Shown here: positions 20,901 to 29,326 of the stretch, piece by piece
Numbering within the stretch: the stretch's first letter is position 1
Layout of the letters: each line of letters opens with the position of its first letter
Assembly (NCBI GenBank): GCA_015657535.1
Contig: JADHZB010001276.1
Location: forward strand, 4,489-33,814
DNA from: Nephromyces sp. MM_2019
Taxonomy: Eukaryota > Apicomplexa > Aconoidasida > Nephromycida
Length of the DNA stretch: 29,326 bases
Reading direction: 5' to 3'
The notes under the pieces: model-generated
What the model was told of the DNA's origin: nothing
Seen by the model: the letters and a program-made list of their open reading frames with translations, nothing else
The model's database searches: none
Position numbers and translations under genes: made by a program

Positions 20901-21272
20901 AAAAGCGCTTTCGAATTCCCTCTCTAACTATTCTAATCTCATTGTTTTCTTTTATGGGGCTTTAAACATATAATCATGGTTCTCATTAATCTTTGTCAGT
21001 GACATTGCCCCTTATTCAATTTAGCTAAGCAATGAGTGGTCAACTCCAACTGTGATCCTTTTGAATTGCCTAAGTTGAAGTTATCTTGTTGACAGTGTGC
21101 CTAAAAATAAAAATAAATTATTTTTTTTAAAAGGCAAATTTTTGAATATTAGGGGTTTATACTTTCTCCTTTGGCAACTCACTGGGGATGCTTTGATTAA
21201 TAGCATTTTGGCTTTTTGTATTAAGATTAATAAATACATCACTCTTATACAATAATTAATTTAGCATTCCCA

Positions 21273-21764
21273 CTAAAATGAGTGTCCCCATGTCGGTTTC
21301 TCATCATTCTGCAAGTGGATAGGCAGTCTTGAATATTCTGAAATTTTACTTTTTTTAGTAAGATTCTTCATAAACAATTGAATGTTTAGAATCAATATTT
21401 TAGGCTCTAGGCTCATTAGGATTGCAGTTTGTGTTGGCGAGTAATGATGAATAACCGTAGTGGGGCTAAGGTATATCAATAGACAAAATTTAACAGGGAA
21501 TCGCTTTGTATTCCCTAACCTCTCAAGATCATTTATTAAGTTCCAACTATTGAAAAGTGCAAGCATTATGCACTTGTGAAGTAATTCTAGTTCATTCAGC
21601 AAAATATATATATGGCCACAACTCGATAATTGTTTATTTAGCAACCAATAAGTTACAAGTATATTAAAACCACTCAGTGACAGTAAAGGAGAAATTAATG
21701 CTGAAAAATTCTTCTCAAAAGCGATACTAGTTGAGATTGAATATTGTCTATTTGAAAAAGTCAT
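21273..21764 (-). CDS. Unidentified 163-codon ORF in the loop of the inverted repeat
   Basis: This is the longest uninterrupted frame in the gene-poor region. In sequence this AT-rich, stops come about every 12-13 codons, so 163 codons by chance is unlikely though not impossible. It starts at an ATG (21762-21764) and ends TAG. The product is Leu/Ile/Ser-rich, with a hydrophobic stretch around residues 22-44 (FSALISPLLSLSGFNILVTY) and a polar, Lys-containing C-terminus. I recognise no family or motif. It spans the midpoint between the two inverted arms. It could be a real gene carried by the element, an exon of a longer gene, or a decayed frame. Confidence 0.3.
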   Translation of the reverse strand: MTFSNRQYSISTSIAFEKNFSALISPLLSLSGFNILVTYWLLNKQLSSCGHIYILLNELELLHKCIMLALFNSWNLINDLERLGNTKRFPVKFCLLIYLSPTTVIHHYSPTQTAILMSLEPKILILNIQLFMKNLTKKSKISEYSRLPIHLQNDEKPTWGHSF

Positions 21765-22349
21765 CAAAAGAAATAAATCAAACCCAAAATAATCGTCTAA
21801 AGGGAAAAGATGATTCCCGAATATTCAAAAATTAGCCATTTAAAAAATTACAAATTTATAACCTCTAGGTATGTTGTCTGTTAGATCAATATAAGCGAAG
21901 TTATCCAAAAGTAAGCCAATTGCAACTAACGTTAGATTGCTGATTCAAATCAAGTTGCGAGGCATACTATCTTCAACAACATTTACTCATGGCCAGAAAT
22001 TAAGTGAAACTTTTATAGAATAAAAGCAGTTCACAATTTCAAAATTAATTCACATGATTATGAAATCAGGAGAAGAGCCCTGGCCGTATGAAGAATGAAT
22101 GCTACATCTAACTATTACTTAGGTGCAAATATTTTATTTCCAAATACTGAGAATAACAAAGTGAAACAGATATACACAATTATCTTCAATAAAACTTTTA
22201 CTCAATTGAAATCTCAATAAAGAAACGCAAAACACAAGTATTCAGGCATATGGAAACCGGAAATAAAATAAAAAATTGCAAACGATATCTAATATTAACA
22301 CAAATACTACTCAAGACTGATTGAATAAACAAATTAATGAAATCACGAA

Positions 22350-23890
22350 AGCAATTAATTTTCAATCTCCAGGTTGTTCATAATGACTAGATATTTAGTT
22401 ACAGGAAACTCTCGCCTAACTCGTGAAGATCTTGCCTAATTTTTCTACAAAAAACTACGGCTCATTAAGTACAAAAACAAAGTATGTAATTAGTTAATTA
22501 AATGAAAGTTAAAATATAATCTGATTATTAAAAGTAAAATAAAATAAATGTGTTATGTCCATAAATTAAAGAATCATCAAGTAAAATGGAGAAATGACTT
22601 TTCAAAAAGAAAAAATTAAAAAGAAAACTAAGATGTCTCCAGGTTTTAATTACACTCTGAAATGTTAACATAGATGTTTTAAATGATTTATAACTTCTAA
22701 AAACTCCTGTGGGCGGATTTGGTGTGTGCAAAATGGATATATGTTAGATTAGCCCAATAAAAACTACAATGATCTAGGTGTGAAAATATCTACTTGCACT
22801 AGAAGTGTTTGGAGGTTTAACTAGATATAAACTACTTTATAATAGAAATATTTTGTGTTCTTGATGCTAGATGCGAGATTGTAACACATATTAGACATGA
22901 GATTGCTACGAAATATACATTTATATACCTTATACCAATAATTGAAATCGTAATTTAAAATAATTTTCAATAAGAAATAGTTTTTTCTAAAACACAAATA
23001 ATATATATTAGCCTTACAGATATTGGAGCTAGCACAGGCAATAATAAATATCAGATTCTATGTTGGAGCAAAATTGGGAATCAGCCAAATAGTGTCAATT
23101 TTAAAGATCTGGGATGCTTAAAACGCGAAATTGTATATGCATGCGAGATATGTATAGCAAGAACAAAATGAGCGAGAACAGGATTAGTAAAGTGGGTAAA
23201 TTCGATATTTTCAAGCTGTCGAGATGCTTATTTGGAATTGTCATAATTTCATAAATACGTCTGGTATGTATTGAGCCTGTTATGGCCCGATTAAAATGAA
23301 AATTGAATGAAAAGATTGTTATAACTTATTTGAGATGCTCAAATACGTATAAGAAGTATTAAGCTTTTAAGAGGCTAAGCTGGCAATCCTAGTTAAATTA
23401 TTTGACAAATAGGACCTATCTCAGCAAAGATAATTTGAGTAATCAATCTAACAATGAAGTAACCAAATTAAAATAGAGGATTCTATTAGATAAAAAATTT
23501 GCAATTTTAAGAAGCTAATTACGGGACTAATTGCATGCTCTTATTATCCTAACACTTGTAACTTTAAAAAAATTTATAGGGTAACCAATTAAGGAATGCT
23601 AATGACAAAATCGAATTGCCGAATTGTTACGCATCCAAAAGCAAAAATTTTTGAAAGACGAAAGCCGATAATTTGGGATTCCAGAAAAATAATAGCCAAT
23701 TACAAAACAATAAAGTGTAAAAAATTCTAGCAAAATAATTCTTTCAATAGTCCTAATTAAATAAACGAAAACTTTTCCCCTGATTTTGAATATGAATGGC
23801 TTCAAGAGCTTGAACGACGTTTTAAGATAACCAAACACTGAAAATCAGATTCAATAAGCTTATTAGCAATCACATTAGAATCAATTCAAA
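22350..23890 (-). repeat. Right arm of the large diverged inverted repeat
   Basis: Reverse-complement partner of 19430-20900; anchors are listed with the left arm. Stretches such as 23190-23310 align nearly gap-free with 20060-20170. The arm is A-rich on the + strand where the left arm is T-rich. Several minus-strand frames of 60-80 codons lie in or beside it (for example 23599-23838 and 22528-22731), but they do not correspond to frames in the left arm, so coding content is not supported. Confidence 0.75.
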
Positions 23891-24920
23891 TTTTTAATCC
23901 TCTTCCTGAATAGAACTTTTGAAGCACAATTGTAAATCATAAACACAATTAGAATTATGATCATCAATTGATGCTAGTTTTGAATTAAGATGAGTTTTTT
24001 CTTTTATCAAATTTTTTCTATGTTGACAAGTAAATAACATTGCATGCAAAGAGTATCTTCGACAAAGTTGCTTATAGTTTGTCAATAACAAAATTGTATA
24101 GCTTTCTTATTTTTACTTTGACGAGCTAATATTGATCATTGAGTTTAGTTCTACTTTTTAAATCTTCCTAGTTCATTTTATCAAAATATTGATTTATTAT
24201 TGCTGCATGCAGTGCCTTTTTATAAGTAACTAAATCCATTTTTGCCTCATATACAACTATAATAACTTAGTACTACCTCATTAACCCGTGATCTGAACCC
24301 TTATATCTATTTACTATTCACAACATAGCTTTTTAGTGACTTATTTATTGGTCCAAAGCCATATTGTGTTGCATTTTCAGATAATACATCTGCATGCAAA
24401 GTTTACTGAATTAAAAATCAAAATTCTTTTGTTTCTGATACAATTGTAAAGGCTTATCGATAACCATTGGCTCGATAGTTGTGCCTTTTTATTGATTCTT
24501 CGACAACAAAATGTACTCGTGAGCTACATCTGATCTAAAGACGCGTGGTAGATCATCGGTGCACGGACAGGGAGGAATTTAAGTTTTATTTGAAGATTGT
24601 TCTCCTTATAATTGTTAGCGAAATTATATTTTGACATAAGCCAAAAAATCATTGAACATAAATGAAAACACAAAAGTTAATAGCAAAAATTAATCAAAAT
24701 GATCAGAACACCAGAATTCATGCTACTTAATAAATTAGCTTAGTTAAATATACAATAGCTAGGAAATTATTACTATATGTTAGTTTTTAGGTACCAAAGG
24801 GTAGCAGAATAGAGAGGTAATTCCTCAAATAAGTGAAGTTGATCCGCTGGACCTATATCAATTTTTGCTCTTCCAGAAGAACTGATGAGATTAAAAGACA
24901 TCTACTCAAGTCAAATAAAT
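23891..24920. other. AT-rich spacer between inverted repeat and tandem array
   Basis: Nothing was identified. A small GC-richer patch at about 24538-24575 stands out from its surroundings but shows no recognisable RNA gene, protein or protein-binding site. The outer limit of the inverted repeat may reach a little into this segment. Confidence 0.4.
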
Positions 24921-25500
24921 GTTGATATACTATGGGATTGTTAAAATAAATTATAATCAACTATAAATACGAAATGCACCGTTATTGCACCCGAGAAACA
25001 ATAATATAGGTTCAAAAACATACATAACGCATCAAAATTTGTGAAAAATATTTATTTTATAATTGATGATTTACAAGGGGTGCTGAAACAATGCACTGGC
25101 ACTGAAATGGGAAACTCGTAATGTCAAATATATCTCGAATACTAGCTCCGATATTATTTTCTAGATTTAATATAAATCAGCAAGCTCTCGTGGTGAGCAA
25201 ACGCACTTATTAAAAGAGCATAAACACGAATGGAAAGTCAAATAGAAGCCAGGAAACTAAAAGAAAGACACTCCCCAAATAGTATGAATTTATAAGAGGA
25301 CAATATAAATACTCCACAATTTGCTTCTATGTTAAGTTGAGAAAATGTGAACTAATTTCGGAAGCAGATAATTATTGCGAAAATACTCATATGAAGTAAG
25401 GGACAATTACGATGGTCAAAATCAGTTATAAAGGAATTATAATTAATGTCGAATTCATAGAGACCAAATGGCATATATAAAATATTTATAGAACTCATTA
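24921..25500. repeat. Tandem array unit A (diverged, truncated)
   Basis: It matches the first part of units B and C in order: a GTTGATAT-type start, GAAATGCACC against the others' GAGATGCAC, CAATGCACTGG at 25093 against CAATGCATTGATG at 25674 and TAATGTGCTGACG near 27240, then a GGAAA-rich stretch and ACAA. The match ends at about 25480, so roughly the last kilobase of the unit is missing. It is the most diverged copy. Confidence 0.65.
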
Positions 25501-27076
25501 GGAATTGGTATGCCCTGCACTTACTAAAATATATAATCATCATCTACCAATCCGAGATGCACTGCCAATGCACTCGATAAATCATTGAAAATTTTTTGAA
25601 AATGTACGTATGAGCGCAAAATATATTTATAATAATTGTTTTAGAACTGTTGAAACAATAAGTGTGCTAAATCAATGCATTGATGTCAAAATGGGGAACT
25701 AGCAATGCTAAATACACCTTAAAGGTGATACTAGTCACAACACATGGACCTAGAATGGTTCTGCGTTAATTAATAATGGCGATAGATCCATATATTACTC
25801 ATTGCAAATACATTAAATGAAACGGGAAAGTTGAATGTAAATCGGGGAAAGGGAAAAATAACACTTTTCGAACCGATTAAATTAAAGAGAAGACAATTAT
25901 ATTGCACAACTTATCCCTACAAGAGACAAAGATTCAAGAATTAATTTTACCAATGTATAATTAATTTGGAAATGGTCTCATACGATTGGGCAAAGATATT
26001 TGGAGTGGCCAAAACCAATTTTAGCAAAAGTATAATTGATTTGAAGCCATTAGAGGTCATTTGAAGTGCAAGCAACAATTACAAAAAATAATTTGGAATC
26101 AACTTTGAGTCGAAAAACTGTATGCTTCTGAAAAAATTATGGGAGAAACCAAAAGTGTTCTAACACCATAAACATTTATTGTTGAAAACACTTTATCCAA
26201 TATTGCCAATTCAAACAAGTTATTTATGAACAGTTATTGAATTGGCCAAATTCACTTTAATAGACACACTTAATTTGGATTTTATAATTTGGCATAATTA
26301 AGGCTCATTATGACAATCTTAAATTATTGAAATGGCAAATCATGAAAAGAAAATTGTGTGGAACCCATGAAGGCATGAATGAATGGAAATGTGCATTAAA
26401 TGTAATTTAAACTTTTTAAAGCATTTACAAAAGCAATCAAAACGGCTTGATTTAATCACTTGGAATGATTAAAATTTGGTCTGACGAAGCAAAAAAATAT
26501 TTAATTTCGACAAGCGAAATCGAATTAGATCAACAGTATCGATGAAAGCAAAGTGGAATGTAGTCAAATAAATTAATATAAATTCATTTCATGACCTAAG
26601 ACAACAGCATAGGTATGTGTGGAGAGCATAGAGTATAAATTAGCAAAGATAGAAACTCAAATTTCGAATAATGTCAAAATTTAACACCTGGGATATAAAA
26701 AATTGATGAAATGAATCACAAATGATTTGCAAGGATAGCAATTTCTAAAAAAATAAAAGCAAAACAATTGATTGCATGAAATAATAATTTTCATGGCATT
26801 AAAATGATTAAATGAGTTAAGCATTGTTGATTGAAATTCATATGGGATGTATTGAATTGTTTTTGCTCAAATGAACTGAAAATTAAGAAAGGTAATTTTC
26901 GACAAGTATCCGGGCTAATTAAAACGGCTGGGAGGTTAATATGCTAATGAAATGTAGTTGGCTAATCATAAATGCAATAAATAACGAATATAGACTTATT
27001 TACGAATTTTTATATTGTGCAACAGGACAAGCCTGTACAGCCCGAGTGATTCCAAGACGGGCATGATGAAGTTTGA
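25501..27076. repeat. Tandem array unit B (full length, about 1.57 kb)
   Basis: TATGCCCTG starts at 25509 and again at 27077, an offset of 1568 bp. The matching ATGTCAAAAT sites near the other end (26671 and 28228) are 1557 bp apart. Between them many blocks match unit C in order, such as CGGGGAAAGGGAAA, ACTTATCCCTAC, AGAAACCAAAAGTGTTCTAA and TCGACAAGCGAA. No ORF is conserved between the copies, so this looks like a non-coding satellite-type or old duplicated sequence. Confidence 0.85.
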
Positions 27077-28250
27077 TATGCCCTGGACTCATGAAAACGA
27101 ATAATCAGCATCTATTAACCCGAGATGCACAGCCAATGCACTCCAAAAGTCATTTATAAATTTATGGAGCTATGTAAATGAGCGCAATATATGTTAAAGT
27201 AATTGTTTTATGGCTTATTGAATCAATCAGGGTGCTAAATTAATGTGCTGACGTCAAAGAGGGAAACTAGCTTTACTAAATACATCTCGAAGATGATGCT
27301 AGTTACGCTAATTGAGCCTAGAATGACTCTATATTGTTAAATATTGGTGATAATTTAATATATCACCAATTAAAAATGCGCTAAATGAAACGAGAAAGTT
27401 GAATGGAAGTCGGGGAAAGGGAAAGAAGGCACTTTTCAAACCGATTAAATCAAAATGAAGACAACTTTCATATTATACAACTTATCCCTACCAGAAATAT
27501 AGATTCGCGAATTAATTTCACGAATGTTTAATTAATTTAAAAACAACCTCATAAAGTTGAGAAAAAACATTTGGAATTACCAAAACCAATTATAACGAAT
27601 GTATTATTGATTTGAAATTAATAGGGGTCATTTGAATTACAAACCATAATTATAAAGAGGATTTGGAATTAATTCTGAGTGGGGAACTTATATTTGGTTC
27701 TAAAATAAATTATGGGAGAAACCAAAAGTGTTCTAATATCAAACACTTTTAATTTTGAAAACATATTCTTCAATACTAGCAATTCAAACAAAATCGTTGT
27801 TTGCAATCTTTGTTCACTTAAACACATTTATACTTAATTTGGATTTTATAATTTGGCATAATTAAGGCACATTGCGAAAATGTTGAATTATGGAAATGGC
27901 AAATCATGGAAAGGAACTCTTGTGGAGCCCATAAAGTCATGCGTGAATGCAAGTATGCATTCTAGGCCATTTAAACTTATCAAAGAGTTTAGTAGTCAGA
28001 ATTGCCTAATTTAATCATTTGGAATGAATAAAATTTGGTCTGGCAAGTAAGAAATTATTTATTTTCGACAAGCGAATCGAATTAGATCAACAGTATCGAT
28101 TGAAACAAAGTAAAATGCAGTTAAATGAATTAATATAAATTTATTTTATGGCCTAAAGTAATAACATTGGCATATCTAAAGGGCACCGAAGCTAAATGAG
28201 CAATGGTAGAAGCTCAAATTTCAAATAATGTCAAAATTTAACATCTGGGA
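27077..28250. repeat. Tandem array unit C, broken by a retrotransposon
   Basis: The third copy of the array matches unit B from TATGCCCTG up to ACATCTGGGA. The match then stops exactly where the LTR begins, while unit B continues with TATAAAAAATTG. Unit B thus approximates the pre-insertion sequence of this site. Confidence 0.85.
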
Positions 28251-28723
28251 TATAACCAGTGCCTACTCGCCTGGTTGCCAAAAAACCACTCCTTATTGTC
28301 CGGCTTATCTCAACTTGGTACAATATAGCAGACTTAGTATTTTAGTGTTTAATGGAGTTTTTCATGTAATGAAGGTTGTCAAGTCTGTCTAGTTCAGAAT
28401 CTCCACCTTGACCATTGCAATAAAACTCTACCTACTTCAGCCACAAGCTAGTTATGGGTCTGTGTATGTTATTAGCTTGATATCAAGGCTAACTTAATAG
28501 CCCAATATCATGCTGATAACTTCAGTAGGTATGAGTTGTAATGAATTTCAAGTGAAAGCTTGCAAAAATAACATTGATACAAAAATGTACGTAACTTGGC
28601 ACAGAAATATCGTATAAATCTAATATTTAAAGTAGTAAATATAGTTTTATATTCTACATATAAGTATGCTACTTAAACTATTGTAAAGGTCTTTTAAGTA
28701 GTGAAAATCTCTTGCTGGTTACA
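28251..28723 (-). mobile_element. 3' LTR of a Ty3/gypsy element (473 bp)
   Basis: On the minus strand the LTR starts TGTAACCAGC directly after a polypurine tract. At its other edge the + strand reads TATAACCAGT, the inverted end with two changes. The first of these turns the expected terminal TG into TA. The left boundary coincides with the break in the tandem unit. The matching 5' LTR lies outside the window, so target-site duplication and LTR identity cannot be checked. Confidence 0.7.
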
Positions 28724-28859
28724 TTCCTCCCACCTTCATTTTGAACATGTCCTCATGTTCTCTTCGTGGCCGTGTCATTAAAAGCTCTGATCATGCTCTT
28801 GCAGTCTTTAGACTTTCTTTTGGTTCTCAAGAGTCATCATCCGCATTAGTATCTTTCTA
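28719..28859 (-). pseudogene. Decayed chromodomain tail of the Ty3/gypsy polyprotein
   Basis: The integrase frame continues past its first stop with recognisable chromodomain spacing, but is broken by TAG at 28857-28859, TGA at 28827-28829 and TGA at 28791-28793. The first two fall where the family's conserved tryptophans are expected, which fits G-to-A change in TGG codons. There is no frameshift: the frame runs to a TAA that overlaps the first LTR bases. The targeting module of this copy is therefore dead. Confidence 0.75.
28724..28736 (-). promoter_or_regulatory. Polypurine tract (plus-strand primer) of the Ty3/gypsy element
   Basis: On the minus strand AAGGTGGGAGGAA lies immediately before the LTR's TGTAAC, the usual place and composition for the tract that primes second-strand synthesis. 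Confidence 0.7.
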
Positions 28860-29326
28860 CATAATGAGATATTCTTGCTTGAACTTACCATCTTTAAGTA
28901 GAATGTTTCTTCTTGCGAGTAATTTTTCCACTTCCCAACGTTTAATTGGGCTATCTCCGATACAAATTTCTAACTCGCTCGAGCCATCAGTAGAGTTAGA
29001 TTTTCCGTGGGCCGAGTTGGATTCTTTCAGTTGAGATACATGAAATACTGAGCGTATTTTCATGCCTTCCGGTAGTTCAAGTCTATATGCAGCATCAGAG
29101 ATCTTTTTTATGATCCTGGGCCCAACAATTCCTGGTTCAAGTGTTTTTGGCCCAAGTCCTGCACGGAAAGTGCGGGTTGACAGCCATACATGCTGTCCTA
29201 CCGAGAAATCCAAGTGCTTGCGGCCTTTATTTGCGTAAAACTTTTGCTTTGCACTTGCTTCAATCTGATTGTGTTTTGCAGCTTTCAACGCTTTCCTGAT
29301 TATATCAGTGAATTCGTTAACTGAAT
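28857..29326 (-). CDS. Ty3/gypsy integrase C-terminus (chromovirus-type), partial
   Basis: The frame is open from the window edge to the TAG at 28857-28859, so its 5' part is outside. It shows the end of the integrase catalytic region with a Lys-rich helix (AKQKFYANKGRK). The DNA-binding C-terminal module follows, with FSVGQHVWLS, GPRIIKKI, AYRLELPEGM and VFHVSQLK. This is the GPY/F-type module of Metaviridae integrases. WEVEKLLARRN then opens a chromodomain, which in chromoviruses steers insertion to particular chromatin. The stop cuts the chromodomain soon after it begins. Codon composition is less AT-biased than the flanking DNA. The frame on the opposite strand (28741-29034) is a shadow. 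Confidence 0.9.
   Translation of the reverse strand, partial: SVNEFTDIIRKALKAAKHNQIEASAKQKFYANKGRKHLDFSVGQHVWLSTRTFRAGLGPKTLEPGIVGPRIIKKISDAAYRLELPEGMKIRSVFHVSQLKESNSAHGKSNSTDGSSELEICIGDSPIKRWEVEKLLARRNILLKDGKFKQEYLIM

Noticed and set aside
23599..24091. Minus-strand frames of 65-79 codons in and beside the right arm of the inverted repeat
   Set aside because: No corresponding frames exist in the left arm and no motif is recognisable, so coding content is not supported.
28791..28859. Stop codons in the chromodomain as evidence of a reassigned genetic code
   Set aside because: NRDE2, CWC25 and UBC12 read correctly with the standard code, use TAA as terminal stop and TGG for tryptophan. Decay of the element is simpler.
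28741..29034. A 97-codon + strand frame near the right edge
   Set aside because: It is the antisense shadow of the integrase and chromodomain region, which has clear family motifs on the minus strand.

Overview
The window is nuclear DNA of an AT-rich eukaryote. It holds multi-exon genes with GT-AG introns, eukaryote-only gene families (NRDE2, CWC25, a NEDD8-type E2) and a chromodomain-type Ty3/gypsy retrotransposon. Nothing in it separates a fungus from a protist, so I do not name a lineage.

Layout. (1) 1-1545: non-coding, TG-rich on the left and CA-rich on the right. (2) 1546-8378, + strand: a 12-exon NRDE2 gene. My joined exons sum to 3378 nt (1125 aa), and CA/TG microsatellites run through both its introns and its exons. 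(3) 8379-9024: a short convergent intergenic gap. (4) 9025-11444, - strand: the splicing factor CWC25 in five recognised exons, without an identifiable N-terminal exon. (5) 12137-12999, - strand: UBC12, the NEDD8-conjugating enzyme, in four exons. (6) About 13.0-24.9 kb: a gene-poor AT-rich stretch. Inside it is a large diverged inverted repeat (about 19.4-20.9 kb against 22.35-23.9 kb), with an unidentified 163-codon ORF in the loop. (7) About 24.9-28.25 kb: a diverged tandem array with a unit of about 1.57 kb. (8) 28251-29326: the 3' end of a minus-strand Ty3/gypsy element (LTR, polypurine tract, decayed chromodomain, integrase C-terminus), inserted in the last array unit.

The three host genes are not an operon. 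NRDE2 and CWC25 are both nuclear RNA-processing factors: NRDE2 acts with the MTR4 helicase in RNA surveillance, and CWC25 acts at the first step of splicing. They lie tail to tail. UBC12 acts in cullin neddylation and shares only strand and proximity with CWC25. CA/TG repeats are dense from 1 to about 9.4 kb and almost absent beyond.

Gene models were built by hand from splice signals, reading phase and remembered family motifs. Exon joins that I consider uncertain are marked. No search, alignment program or folding program was run.
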